Source: DATMXS01 sp035561355 (lineage in GTDB: Bacteria > Acidobacteriota > Terriglobia > Bryobacterales > Bryobacteraceae). Taken from it: a DNA stretch of 36,737 nucleotides. The stretch covers positions 1 to 36,737 of the forward strand of contig DATMXS010000278.1 of NCBI GenBank assembly GCA_035561355.1, given 5' to 3'. Position 1 is the first letter of the stretch. Each line of letters opens with the position of its first letter. Position numbers and translations under genes: made by a program. Below, in pieces: positions 11,324 to 19,536 of this stretch. A model generated the notes under the pieces. The model was not told the origin of the DNA and searched no databases. It saw only the letters and a program-made list of their open reading frames with translations.

Positions 11324-12373
11324 CTACAGCAATCCCTCTTCCCGCGCTTCCTGGAGTTTCTCCTTCGCTTCGGCGTGGTCCTCCGGTTCGGGTTTCGGAG
11401 GCTCCTGGGCATGCGCGCCGTTCGGCTCGAAGCTGAGTTCAGCCAGGATGGCGAAGTGGTCTGACCCGTAGGACGGCAACCGCTCGATCCGAGCCAGGCG
11501 GAACTCCGGCGAATGAAACAGGTGATCGAGCGGCCACCTCAGGAGCGGCAGTCGGGCGTGGAACGTGTTGTAAAAACCTCGGCCCGCTCGCGGGTCCAGC
11601 AATCCGCTCACCTTCTGAAACAGCCGAGTAGTCCCAGACCACGCAACGTCATTCAGATCCCCAGCGACAATCGCCGGTTCGCCGGAGCGCTTCACCTCCC
11701 GGCCCACCAGAACCAGTTCCGCATCGCGCTGCGTCGTGTCCACCGTCATTCCCGGAGGCAGGGGGTGTACGGCATACAGCCTGAAACTGTCGCCCGAAGG
11801 CAGATGCACGCGGCACACCATTGACGGCACGTCGTCGAGCAGGAGAAACCGCACGCTCGCGTCGCTGATCGGCAGCCGCGAGTACAGCAGCATTCCGTAA
11901 GTGTTCTCGAGGGGGCACTGCAGGCTGTGCGGATAGCCGCGGTTGAGTTCACACAACTGCTGCTGCCACCAATGGTCCGGCTCCATCAGCAGGATGATGT
12001 CGGGGTCGTGTTGCCGAATCAGGTCCAGCAACCCGGCGGCGTTCCGGTTGGGCATCCACACGTTGCTGATGAGCACCCGAACGTGCGGCTCGTCCTTCGA
12101 GGCGTCCAGCGACTCGCGTGAGGCGAGCGGAGTATAGCGTCTCACATAGTGTAATTGCGATGCGACCGGCACAGCGATGGCAGCCGTGAGGAAAGTCCGC
12201 GCCCTGCCCCGCGACCAGCGCGCGTTCGCAACCAACAGCGCGCAGCCGATGCCGAGCAGTTGCAGCCTCGGAAAATCGAAGAAGCGGATCCACCTCGACG
12301 TGCTCTTCAGATACGGCAGCACACTAGCCGCCGCCATGAAGACCGCCCCCAGCCTCACCACCGTGTGCGACAT
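11324..12373 (-). CDS. Endonuclease/exonuclease/phosphatase-family protein with N-terminal membrane segments
   Basis: This is a 349-residue protein. About three hydrophobic segments lie in the first 90 residues (VVRLGAVFMAAASVLPYL, LQLLGIGCALLVANA, FLTAAIAVPVASQLHYV). An exonuclease-III/DNase-I-fold domain follows with its metal and catalytic motifs: ISNVWMPN, IILLMEPDHWW (metal Glu), AVHPLPPG (His), GDLNDVAWS (Asp and Asn) and the final SDHFAI. The catalytic domain probably faces the periplasm, as in YafD-like proteins; the substrate (nucleic acid, phospholipid or phosphoester) is not known. I chose ATG 12373 because GGGAGG precedes it by eight bases; the frame stays open further upstream but without ribosome sites. 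The C-terminus is a charged Glu/Lys/Pro tail. It is divergent from the aldo/keto reductase gene, with 134 bases between the starts. Confidence 0.88.
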   Translation of the reverse strand: MSHTVVRLGAVFMAAASVLPYLKSTSRWIRFFDFPRLQLLGIGCALLVANARWSRGRARTFLTAAIAVPVASQLHYVRRYTPLASRESLDASKDEPHVRVLISNVWMPNRNAAGLLDLIRQHDPDIILLMEPDHWWQQQLCELNRGYPHSLQCPLENTYGMLLYSRLPISDASVRFLLLDDVPSMVCRVHLPSGDSFRLYAVHPLPPGMTVDTTQRDAELVLVGREVKRSGEPAIVAGDLNDVAWSGTTRLFQKVSGLLDPRAGRGFYNTFHARLPLLRWPLDHLFHSPEFRLARIERLPSYGSDHFAILAELSFEPNGAHAQEPPKPEPEDHAEAKEKLQEAREEGLL

Positions 12374-12507
12374 GCGCTCAGCCTCCCTGTGCCTCCATTG
12401 TGGAATAGAATGCCGCAGCGGGCGCCGGCGGAAGAAAAGCCCCACTGAGCTGAACGCGCTCCTTGCAGTCGCAGCTCGCACCACCGACAATTCCTTCAGG
12501 AGGGCAA

Positions 12508-13494
12508 ATGCGTCAACGCACACTCGGCAAGCCTGGCCTCACCGTTTCTGAACTGGGCCTCGGCTGCATGGGTATGTCGGATTTTTACGGCGGCAGGGAT
12601 AATACCGAATCCGTCGCCACGATTCATCGCGCGCTCGAACTAGGCATCAACTTTCTCGACACGGCCGACATGTACGGGCCGCATACGAACGAGGAACTCG
12701 TGGGGCAGGCGATTCGCGGGATGCGCGACCGGTTCGTGATCGCCACCAAGTTCGGCATCGTGCGCAGCGGCGACCCCCATGCCCGCGGCGTGAACGGCCG
12801 CCCGGAGTACGTCCGCTCCTCATGCGAAGGCAGCCTGAAGCGCCTCGGCATCGAAACGATCGATCTTTATTATCAGCACCGCGTCGACCCCAAGGTCCCG
12901 ATTGAGGACACCGTAGGCGCCATGGCCGATCTCGTACGCCAAGGCAAGGTCCGCCACCTGGGACTTTCCGAAGCGGGACCGGAGACGATTCGCCGGGCGC
13001 ACAAGGTCCACCCGATTACGGCGCTCCAGACGGAGTACTCTCTATGGAGCCGCGAACCCGAGGACGAGATCCTCGGCGTGGTCCGGGAACTCGGGATCGG
13101 CTTCGTCGCGTATAGTCCGCTGGGCCGCGGTTTCCTCACCGGGCAGATCCGGAAATTCGAGGACCTCGAGGCCGACGATTACCGCCGTGCATCGCCGCGC
13201 TTCCAGGGGGAGAACTTCCAGCGCAATCTTGATCTGGTCGCACGCATCGAGGCGATCGCAAGAGAGAAAGGCTGCACGCCCGCGCAACTCAGCCTGGCCT
13301 GGGTGCTTGCGCAAGGCGAAGACATTGTACCGATCCCGGGAACAAAGCGCAGGAAGTATCTGGAGGAGAACGCTACAGCCGGCGCGATCGAGCTCACGGA
13401 GGAGGACCTCCGCCGCATCGAAGAGGTCGCTCCCAGGAGCGCTTTCGCTGGTCGCCGGTATCCAGAGTACGCGATGAAACTGGTGAACGGCTGA
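12508..13494 (+). CDS. Aldo/keto reductase
   Basis: This 328-residue NADPH-dependent oxidoreductase of the AKR superfamily reduces aldehydes or ketones to alcohols in the cytoplasm. The catalytic tetrad is visible: Asp51 (NFLDTADMYG), Tyr56, Lys81 (VIATKFG) and His124 (YYQHRVDP). The start MRQRTLGKPGLTVSELGLGC and the cofactor-binding end (ALAWVLAQGEDIVPIPGTKR form, here SLAWVLAQ and PIPGTKRRKYLEEN) are typical of the AKR13-like, YajO/YhdN-type group. AGGAGGG six bases before ATG 12508 fixes the start. The convergent isomerase gene follows after a shared hairpin. The physiological substrate is not evident; the sugar-related neighbours suggest a sugar or sugar-derived aldehyde. Confidence 0.95.
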   Translation: MRQRTLGKPGLTVSELGLGCMGMSDFYGGRDNTESVATIHRALELGINFLDTADMYGPHTNEELVGQAIRGMRDRFVIATKFGIVRSGDPHARGVNGRPEYVRSSCEGSLKRLGIETIDLYYQHRVDPKVPIEDTVGAMADLVRQGKVRHLGLSEAGPETIRRAHKVHPITALQTEYSLWSREPEDEILGVVRELGIGFVAYSPLGRGFLTGQIRKFEDLEADDYRRASPRFQGENFQRNLDLVARIEAIAREKGCTPAQLSLAWVLAQGEDIVPIPGTKRRKYLEENATAGAIELTEEDLRRIEEVAPRSAFAGRRYPEYAMKLVNG

Positions 13495-13502
13495 GACTCA
13501 GA

Positions 13503-13541
13503 AGCGGGTTCCGGCCATGCGCGAGTTTGCCGGAACCCGCT
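13503..13541. terminator. Shared hairpin between convergent aldo/keto reductase and isomerase genes
   Basis: AGCGGGTTCCGGC (13503-13515) and GCCGGAACCCGCT (13529-13541) form a perfect 13-bp stem with a 13-base loop in the 63-base convergent gap. No strong T-tract follows on either side, so it may be a bidirectional, imperfectly intrinsic terminator. Confidence 0.65.
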
Positions 13542-13557
13542 CACCAAAACGGCAGAG

Positions 13558-14448
13558 CTACGCGGCAGCCTTCCCGGCCAGCAGGTTCTTTACGAACTTG
13601 AGGCTTGGTTCCACCAACTCCCATGAGCCTGCCCAGAAACACAGGTCGATACACCACCATTCGATTCCGGGCACGGCCAGCAGCTTCGGCGTGAGCGCAG
13701 TGAAATCCACGTAGCCTTCGCCGAACGGCCGGTGCGTGCTGGTTTCATCGCCGTGCAGCGTGCCGTCCGAATCGATCAGGTGGATGTGGCCGATTCGCCC
13801 CTGCAGTTTCGCCAGGAACTCGGCGACACCGCCCGGCAGCGTTTCCTTTTCGCCGTGCTGACGCGCGCCCACAACGCCGCACATATAAGCGTGCGAAGTG
13901 TCGAACATCACCTTGAAGTTCGGGTGATTCACGGTGTCGTGCATCGCCACCACTTCTGACGGCTTGTTGTACGCGAAGCCCGGCTCAAATTCCCACACCA
14001 GGCGAATGCCCGCATCCTGCGCGATGCCCGCCGCTTCATGCCACACGCCCGCGACGCGAGCGAACGCAGCGTCATAATCGGTCAACGAGAACGGCCCCGA
14101 GATTGTGTCCACGCGGATCGCAGAACTGCCGATGTCCACACACATCTCGACGTTGCGCTTGAACAGCTCCAGGTATTTCCGCTCATTTCCCGCAATGGCG
14201 GGCGGCGCAGCGCCGAGGTCCGCAGCGTACCCGGAGACGCCCAGGCCATTATCAGCGAGCAGCCTCACGATCTCCTGCCGCGATTCGCGTGTGGGGTACT
14301 TTTCTAGGGTCACGTGGGGCGGGAAGCCGGCCACTTCGATGCCGTCGAATCCGGCTTCGGCGAGCCGCTTCACTGAGGCGTCAAACGGAACGGGATTGTC
14401 CGCGTAGGGTCCGAACGCGAACGCCCAGCTACCAAGCGAGATCTTCAT
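13558..14448 (-). CDS. Sugar phosphate isomerase/epimerase (xylose-isomerase-like TIM barrel)
   Basis: This 296-residue member of the AP endonuclease 2/xylose-isomerase-like family starts MKISLGSWAFAFGPY. It has AGFDGIEVAGFPPH in the second strand, the metal-ligand Glu in VWEFEPGF, Asp and His in VMFDTSHAYMCG, HIHLIDSDGTLHGD near the C-terminus, and the late strand GIEWWCIDLCFW. Family members isomerise or epimerise free or phosphorylated sugars and polyols, or act on inosose-type compounds; the exact substrate cannot be told. GGAGGGAC is placed correctly before ATG 14448. It lies 30 bases downstream of the Gfo/Idh/MocA gene on the same strand. This pairing is common in Acidobacteria and Planctomycetes for sugar or inositol breakdown. 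Confidence 0.9.
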   Translation of the reverse strand: MKISLGSWAFAFGPYADNPVPFDASVKRLAEAGFDGIEVAGFPPHVTLEKYPTRESRQEIVRLLADNGLGVSGYAADLGAAPPAIAGNERKYLELFKRNVEMCVDIGSSAIRVDTISGPFSLTDYDAAFARVAGVWHEAAGIAQDAGIRLVWEFEPGFAYNKPSEVVAMHDTVNHPNFKVMFDTSHAYMCGVVGARQHGEKETLPGGVAEFLAKLQGRIGHIHLIDSDGTLHGDETSTHRPFGEGYVDFTALTPKLLAVPGIEWWCIDLCFWAGSWELVEPSLKFVKNLLAGKAAA

Positions 14449-14478
14449 GAGAGTCCCTCCAATTCGTCATGACCGGCG

Positions 14479-15615
14479 CTATGCGGATGCTTCCGCTGCC
14501 CGCTTCACATCCACCCACTGGTTGCTCGCACAGGCTTCCAGCACGGCGTCGAGCACGACCTGGCATTTCAGTCCGTCGTCGAAATCGGGCTTCATCAAAC
14601 GGCCTTCGGCAATCGCTTCAAGCAGGTCGGCGGCCTGATTCGCGAATGTGTGCTCATACCCGATCGCGCAGCCCGGCACCCACCATTTATCCATATATGG
14701 ATGGCACTCCTCCCAGACCGAGATCTGGCGCCAGCCCTGGACGTGCTTGGGGTCTCGCGAGTCGAAATACCAGAGGCGGCTCATATCCTCCAGGTTGAAG
14801 TAGACGCTGCCCTGATCGCCATTCAACTCGAAGGTGTTGCCGTTCTTGCGGCCGTTCGCGAACCGCGTGGCTTCAAAGTGGCCGATCGCTCCGTCCGCGT
14901 ATTTCGCCACGAAGATCGACGCGTCCTCGATCTCGATGGGCGAAGAACCGCCCTCGGGCCGCTCGCGCTCGTTCACAAAGATGCGGCTGGTCCCCGCGAC
15001 GGACGTGATATCGCCCGCGAGGTAATTCGAGATGTCCACAATGTGGGAGTGAAGGTCGCCCGTGACACCGGAACCCGCGACATCCTTATCCATGCGCCAG
15101 ACCAGCGGAACCGAAGGGTCCAGGGTCCAATCCTGCAGGTAGGTCGCGCGGAAGTGGTAGACCTTCCCGATGCGTCCCTCATCCACGAGCTGCCGCGCGA
15201 AAGCGATGGCCGGAACGCGCCGGTAATTGAACCACACCATGTTCTGCTTCCCGCGCGCCGCTGCGGCCATGCGAGCTGCTTCCGCGCCGTTCATGGCAAG
15301 CGGCTTTTCGCAGGTGACGATCTTGCCCGCCTCGAGCGCAGCCAGTGCGATGGACTCGTGCGTGTTGTTGGGCGAACAGATGTCCACGATTTGTACGTCC
15401 GGATCGTCGATCACCCGCCGCCAGTCCGTGACGGCGGCTTCCCACCCCCAGCGTTGCGCGAAGCGTTCCACCTTGGCGCCGTCGCGCCCGCAGATGGTCT
15501 TGAGGCGAGGCTTCACCGCGGGGTCAAAGAAATAGGAGGCTTGGCGCCATGCGTTGGTGTGCGCCTTGCCCATGAACTTGTAGCCGATCATCCCGATGCC
15601 GACGCTTTGGCTCAT
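14479..15615 (-). CDS. Gfo/Idh/MocA-family NAD(P)-dependent oxidoreductase
   Basis: This 378-residue cytoplasmic dehydrogenase has an N-terminal Rossmann fold (VGIGMIGYKFMGKAHTNAW, residues 5-23), the active-site EKP motif (VTCEKPLAMNG, Lys104), and the C-terminal substrate domain with GDLHSHIVDISNYL, which supplies the family's Asp and His. Family enzymes oxidise or reduce sugar or inositol hydroxyls. I chose ATG 15615 (MSQSVGIG); a TTG seven codons upstream is possible but has no ribosome site, and the site before 15615 (AAGGG) is very close to the start. It is the first gene of an operon with the isomerase gene downstream and is divergent from the symporter operon. Shared control of the two units is likely but unproven. 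Confidence 0.93.
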   Translation of the reverse strand: MSQSVGIGMIGYKFMGKAHTNAWRQASYFFDPAVKPRLKTICGRDGAKVERFAQRWGWEAAVTDWRRVIDDPDVQIVDICSPNNTHESIALAALEAGKIVTCEKPLAMNGAEAARMAAAARGKQNMVWFNYRRVPAIAFARQLVDEGRIGKVYHFRATYLQDWTLDPSVPLVWRMDKDVAGSGVTGDLHSHIVDISNYLAGDITSVAGTSRIFVNERERPEGGSSPIEIEDASIFVAKYADGAIGHFEATRFANGRKNGNTFELNGDQGSVYFNLEDMSRLWYFDSRDPKHVQGWRQISVWEECHPYMDKWWVPGCAIGYEHTFANQAADLLEAIAEGRLMKPDFDDGLKCQVVLDAVLEACASNQWVDVKRAAEASA

Positions 15616-15796
15616 AGCCCTTACGGGATAACACAAATGGAGGGGAGGCGGCAGGAGGCGGCCTTCTGATGGAAGCCATCACTCAAGTGAAGTCGCAACG
15701 GCTGGGTTGGACAGCCTGTGCTTTCGGGGTCATCGGACCTGAGCTGCCGCTAGAAATGGCGGTACGATGGAGCGGGCGGGAACTCGCCGAATTCGA

Positions 15797-15827
15797 TTGA
15801 CAGGCGACCCGCTACTCAAGGTACACT
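15797..15827 (+). promoter_or_regulatory. Possible promoter of the symporter operon (near-leaderless)
   Basis: A perfect -35 hexamer TTGACA (15797-15802) is followed 19 bases later by TACACT (15822-15827), a four-of-six -10 match. Transcription would start about 3-5 bases before the GTG at 15838. This would give an almost leaderless message and would explain why no Shine-Dalgarno sequence is visible. The 19-base spacer is long. Confidence 0.45.
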
Positions 15828-15837
15828 TCTTTCTCCC

Positions 15838-17490
15838 GTGAACCTAGGATCTGTCGATTACCTCATTCTAATTCTGTACTTCGGGTTCGTGCTCGGCATC
15901 GGGTGGTTCCTCAAGAAGGGCGTCTCCACGTCCGAGGACTTCCTGATGTCCGGCCGTTCGGTCCCGCTTTGGATCACCAGCCTGGCGTTCATCGCTGCCA
16001 ACATGGGCGCCCAGGAGATGATCGGCATGTGCGCTTCCGGCGCCAAGTACGGCATCATGACCGTCCATTTCTATTGGATTGGGGCGATACCGGCGATGCT
16101 TTTCGTCGGCGTCTTCATGATGCCCTTTTACTACGGCAGCCGCGCCCGGTCCGTCCCCGAGTACCTCAAGCTGCGCTTCGACGAGAAAACGCGCACGTTC
16201 AATGCCGCCACATTCGCGGTGATGACCGTGTTCTCGTCCGGCATCTCGATGTATGCGCTCGGCCGGCTTTTTGAACTCGTGCTCGGCTGGAACTTTACCT
16301 CCTCGGTGCTGCTCTCCGCATTGATCGTTCTTGTTTACACCTACTTGGGAGGGCTGACGAGCGCACTGTACAACGAGGTGCTCCAGTTCTTCCTCATCGT
16401 GCTCGGCTTCACGCCTCTCGCAATTCTGGCGGTGATGAAGGCGGGCGGCTGGGAGGGCATACAGGCCCGGCTCGCGCCGGTGATGACGCATGCGTGGAAG
16501 TACACCGCCAACGCCGACGCGAATCCAATGGGCGTCGAGATTGTCGGCCTCATCATGGGTCTGGGCTTCGTGCTCTCGTTCGGATACTGGTGTACGAATT
16601 ACCTGGTCATCCAGCGCGCTCTCGCCGCCAAGGACATGTCCTCTGCCCGGCGGACACCGCTCGTTGCCGCGTTCCCGAAGCTCTTCATTCCGTTCATCGT
16701 GATCGCCCCCGGCCTTGCCGCGGCGGCGCTCCTGCAGATGGCGGGCTCGGGCTTCGCGGTTCCGACCAAGCAGGGCGGTCCGGATTACGACATGGTGCTG
16801 ACGTCGCTGATGTCCTCGTTCTATCCGAGCGGCCTGCTCGGTGTGGGCATCACGGCGCTGATGGCGTCCTTCATGTCCGGCATGGCCGGAAACGTCACCG
16901 CGCTGAACACCGTGTGGACGTACGACATTTACCAGACGCACATCCGCCGCGATGCGCCGGATTCGCATTACCTCTGGGTCGGCCGCATTACGACGATTGT
17001 CGGAACGCTGCTTTCGATCGGATGCGCGTACGTCGCGACTCTCTACAACAACATCATGGACCTGCTCCAGCTCGTCTTCGGCTTCGTGAACGCTCCCCTG
17101 TTCGCGACGTTCCTGCTGGGCATGTTCTGGATGCGGGCGACTGGAACGGGCGCTTTCACCGGGCTGCTGAGCGGCACGCTGGCGGCGGGTCTTACCTGGG
17201 GCTTGACTGTCGCCGAAGGAAAGGGCGGCCTGTTCGGAAATGTCTACGAGTTCCGCTCGGTAATGGCGCAAAACTTCTGGGTGGCGATCATGGCCTGGAC
17301 GGTGTGCTTCCTGGTGACCGTCGTAATCAGCCTCATGACTCCGGCCAAGACGCGTCCGGAGCTCAAGGGCCTGGTCTGGGGCGCCACCGAGATGATAAAG
17401 GACAAGGAACGCCTGTGGTACAAGAAGCCGAGCGTCCTCGCGATCATCGTGGCGGTGGTCTGCATCATTCTCAACTTTATGTTCAGGTAA
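15838..17490 (+). CDS. Sodium:solute symporter (SSS/SLC5 family)
   Basis: This 550-residue inner-membrane protein has about 13 hydrophobic segments. It starts at GTG: MNLGSVDYLILILYFGFVLG, followed by the standard KKGVSTSEDFLMSGRSVPLW (the conserved first cytoplasmic loop) and then the TM2-3 region. It has YLGGLTSALYNEVLQFFLIVLG (the conserved TM5 region), a helix-rich middle with ALMASFMSGMAGNVTALNTVWTYDIY (typical of Na+-solute symporters), and a last helix ending in FMFR. It would couple Na+ influx to uptake of a sugar, polyol or organic acid. Galactokinase lies downstream in the same unit, so galactose or a related hexose is a reasonable guess. No ribosome binding site is visible at the GTG, in line with the near-leaderless promoter proposed just upstream. 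Confidence 0.93.
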   Translation: MNLGSVDYLILILYFGFVLGIGWFLKKGVSTSEDFLMSGRSVPLWITSLAFIAANMGAQEMIGMCASGAKYGIMTVHFYWIGAIPAMLFVGVFMMPFYYGSRARSVPEYLKLRFDEKTRTFNAATFAVMTVFSSGISMYALGRLFELVLGWNFTSSVLLSALIVLVYTYLGGLTSALYNEVLQFFLIVLGFTPLAILAVMKAGGWEGIQARLAPVMTHAWKYTANADANPMGVEIVGLIMGLGFVLSFGYWCTNYLVIQRALAAKDMSSARRTPLVAAFPKLFIPFIVIAPGLAAAALLQMAGSGFAVPTKQGGPDYDMVLTSLMSSFYPSGLLGVGITALMASFMSGMAGNVTALNTVWTYDIYQTHIRRDAPDSHYLWVGRITTIVGTLLSIGCAYVATLYNNIMDLLQLVFGFVNAPLFATFLLGMFWMRATGTGAFTGLLSGTLAAGLTWGLTVAEGKGGLFGNVYEFRSVMAQNFWVAIMAWTVCFLVTVVISLMTPAKTRPELKGLVWGATEMIKDKERLWYKKPSVLAIIVAVVCIILNFMFR

Positions 17491-17496
17491 GGCGAT

Positions 17497-17676
17497 ATGG
17501 ATCTGCGACTTCCGGCGGGATATTTCTTCGGCGCGCTCGGCATCATTCTGTGCGCTCTCGGCTTGATTTGGCCTGAAATGAAAGCGCCGCTGACCACAGC
17601 CAACGTGAATCTCTACAGCGGCGCCGCTATGCTGGTGTTCGGTGGAGTGATGCTTTGGGCAGCGTACAAGAAATAA
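17497..17676 (+). CDS. Small membrane protein (59 residues) between symporter and galactokinase
   Basis: The frame starts MDLRLPAGYFFGALGIILCA and ends AYKK-stop. It has two hydrophobic helices (about residues 8-25 and 41-56, the second containing YSGAAMLVFGGVMLW), joined by a short loop with WPEMKAPLTTANVN. The start lies six bases after the symporter stop, with AGGTAAGG overlapping that stop as ribosome site. The galactokinase start lies inside its 3' end. This packing and the lack of rare features argue for a real gene. I do not recognise the family. Its position suggests an accessory subunit or stabiliser of the symporter. Confidence 0.75.
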   Translation: MDLRLPAGYFFGALGIILCALGLIWPEMKAPLTTANVNLYSGAAMLVFGGVMLWAAYKK

Positions 17677-18794
17677 GGGACGGCTTTGCTCGCGTATACG
17701 GCCGCGCTGACGGCGTGCGCGTTTTTCGCGGCCCGGGACGCGTGAACCTGATTGGGGAGCACACGGATTACAACCTCGGGTTCGTGCTTCCCATGGCGTT
17801 GGACATGGCGAGTTTTATCGCCGCGGCGCCGAACGGGACGGCGACGCTCCGGATCTATTCGGACAACCTGAAGGCACACGCGGAGCGCCCGGTGGCATCG
17901 CTCGCCGATGCAGCTCCGGCGAAGGACTGGAGTGATTATCCGGTCGGCGTCGCGCAGCAGCTCGTGCGCGCCGGCTTTGACGTTGCCGGCACGGACCTGT
18001 TCATCCACAGTACCGTTCCGGTCGGATCGGGCCTGAGCTCCTCCGCGGCACTCGAAACATCAACAGCTCTGGCCCTGCTGGCCGGCCGGGCGATAGATAA
18101 GATCGAACTCGTGAAGCTCTGCCGGCGCGCGGAGAACGAGTTTGTGGGGATGCCCTGCGGCATCATGGATCAGTACATCAGCGTGTTTGGGCGAGAGGGC
18201 GCCGCGGTGAAGATCGATTGCCGCAGCCTCGAGAATGAAGTCACGCCGCTGCCGGCGTCCGTTGCCATCTTCGCCGTGAATACGATGGTGAAACATGACT
18301 TGGGCGCTTCGGCCTACCGCGAGCGCGTTCGCGAGTGTGCCGAGGCCGCTGCGGCGCTGGGCGCAGCCAGCCTGCGGGATGTCAGCGTGGAGCAGTTTGA
18401 AGCCGGGGCGCAGAAGATCGCACCCGTCCCGCGCAAGCGCGCGAAGCACGTCGTCACCGAAGACGACCGCGTCCAGAAGTTCGTGCTCGCGTCCCGCGCC
18501 GCGGACCTTAAGCAGATGGGCGAGCTGTTCGTCGCCTCCCACCGCAGCCTCCAGCACGATTACGAAGTGAGCTGCGAGGAGTTGGACTTCCTGGTGGACA
18601 CCGCCATTGCTCTACCCGGTGTGTATGGCGCGCGCATGACCGGCGGCGGCTTCGGCGGCTGCACGGTGAACCTGGTCGCGCCCGAAGCGGCAGAAGCGTT
18701 CCGGCGAGAGATCAGGGTCCGATATCAGACCCGGTTCAACCTCGATCCGCTGATCTACAACTGCATTCCAGCCGCGGGCGCCAGCGAAATCTAA
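17655..18794 (+). CDS. galK: Galactokinase (GHMP kinase)
   Basis: This 379-residue cytoplasmic enzyme phosphorylates galactose to galactose-1-phosphate with ATP, the first step of the Leloir pathway. It has the galactokinase signature GRVNLIGEHTDYN (28-40), the GHMP ATP loop PVGSGLSSSAALE (about 120-132), MPCGIMDQYISVFG (the catalytic Asp region) and the C-terminal MTGGGFGGCTVNLV (328-341). The start is a TTG at 17655 with GGTGGAG seven bases upstream; it overlaps the 59-residue membrane protein gene by 22 bases, implying translational coupling. No ATG fits the conserved N-terminus. No galT, galE or galM is in the window. A sister GHMP sugar kinase is the main alternative, but the signature supports galactokinase. 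Confidence 0.94.
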   Translation: MGSVQEIRDGFARVYGRADGVRVFRGPGRVNLIGEHTDYNLGFVLPMALDMASFIAAAPNGTATLRIYSDNLKAHAERPVASLADAAPAKDWSDYPVGVAQQLVRAGFDVAGTDLFIHSTVPVGSGLSSSAALETSTALALLAGRAIDKIELVKLCRRAENEFVGMPCGIMDQYISVFGREGAAVKIDCRSLENEVTPLPASVAIFAVNTMVKHDLGASAYRERVRECAEAAAALGAASLRDVSVEQFEAGAQKIAPVPRKRAKHVVTEDDRVQKFVLASRAADLKQMGELFVASHRSLQHDYEVSCEELDFLVDTAIALPGVYGARMTGGGFGGCTVNLVAPEAAEAFRREIRVRYQTRFNLDPLIYNCIPAAGASEI

Positions 18795-18800
18795 CCGAAC

Positions 18801-18834
18801 TGCCGGCGGCTGCCGAAAGGGCCTGCTGCCGGCA
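18801..18834. terminator. Hairpin between convergent galactokinase and CAAX-protease-like genes
   Basis: TGCCGGC (18801-18807) and GCCGGCA (18828-18834) form a perfect 7-bp stem around a 20-base loop in the 43-base convergent gap. There is no T-tract on either strand. Its terminator role is likely from position only. Confidence 0.45.
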
Positions 18835-18837
18835 ACC

Positions 18838-19536
18838 TTACAACCAGTACTCCCACTTGCCGGCCAGCAGAACGTATGCGGCGAGCGCTGCATTCGTCAC
18901 TGCGTGCGCCAGGATGCAATCCCCCAGGCTGCGCGTCTTCACCATCCACCAGCCGTACGCCGCTCCGGCCACAAGTCCAACTTCCCAATGCGGCCCGTGC
19001 TCCAGCCCGAACAGTACAACGGTCAACCAGAAAGCCGTCGGGACGTATTTCCCGAAGGGCACGGTCCAGAACTGATGGCTGCTGAGCCAGCGCATCAGGA
19101 ACGCACGCCAGAACAACTCCTCGACCACGGGCACAAGCATCGCCGACCCGGCCGCTCGGAAGAACACGAACACGGGATCAATGGAGTGGGGCGCCGAAGC
19201 CGCACCGTCGGCCCGGCCCAGCAGAAAGTTGGAGAAGAGCCAGTGGTTCCGCCAGCCCGGGACGAGCAGATCGGGAGCGATCCAGACCACAAACACGACC
19301 ACTCCCAAGATGACGCTGCCGGCGGCACTACGCACCCGGAAATCGAGAACGGGCCGGGACACGGCCAGCAGCGTAGCGAGCACTGCCAACGTGCGTGCCG
19401 GATAAGCCCACGCGGCCGGGAGTGGCAGGTGGCCGTTCAGACCCAGCAGCACCATGAGGACGCCGAACGGAAGCACGTACGGCCATGGGCTCGCCACCCT
19501 CGGGTCGGGCGCCGTTCCTGTTCCTGCGACGTTCAC
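18838..19536 (-). CDS. CPBP-family intramembrane protease, exosortase-associated CAAX-protease-related type
   Basis: This 232-residue protein has about six to eight hydrophobic segments. It carries the CPBP/Abi protease motifs EELFWRAFLMRWL (the EExxxR motif), FGLEHGPHWEVG (His) and ILAHAVTNAAL (His and Asn). The order and the end (GKWEYWL) closely recall the CAAX prenyl protease-related family TIGR03008, which usually accompanies exosortase/PEP-CTERM protein sorting. The family assignment is from memory of the motif pattern. The start is GTG 19536, directly after the TAA of the TPR lipoprotein gene, so the pair is one operon; no clear ribosome site is visible. The substrate is unknown. It would act within the inner membrane. 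Confidence 0.85.
   Translation of the reverse strand: MNVAGTGTAPDPRVASPWPYVLPFGVLMVLLGLNGHLPLPAAWAYPARTLAVLATLLAVSRPVLDFRVRSAAGSVILGVVVFVVWIAPDLLVPGWRNHWLFSNFLLGRADGAASAPHSIDPVFVFFRAAGSAMLVPVVEELFWRAFLMRWLSSHQFWTVPFGKYVPTAFWLTVVLFGLEHGPHWEVGLVAGAAYGWWMVKTRSLGDCILAHAVTNAALAAYVLLAGKWEYWL

Noticed and set aside
15868..17271. A 467-codon minus-strand frame opposite the sodium:solute symporter
   Set aside because: It is the complement of a membrane-protein gene with family motifs; its product is rich in Arg, His and Glu with no domain.
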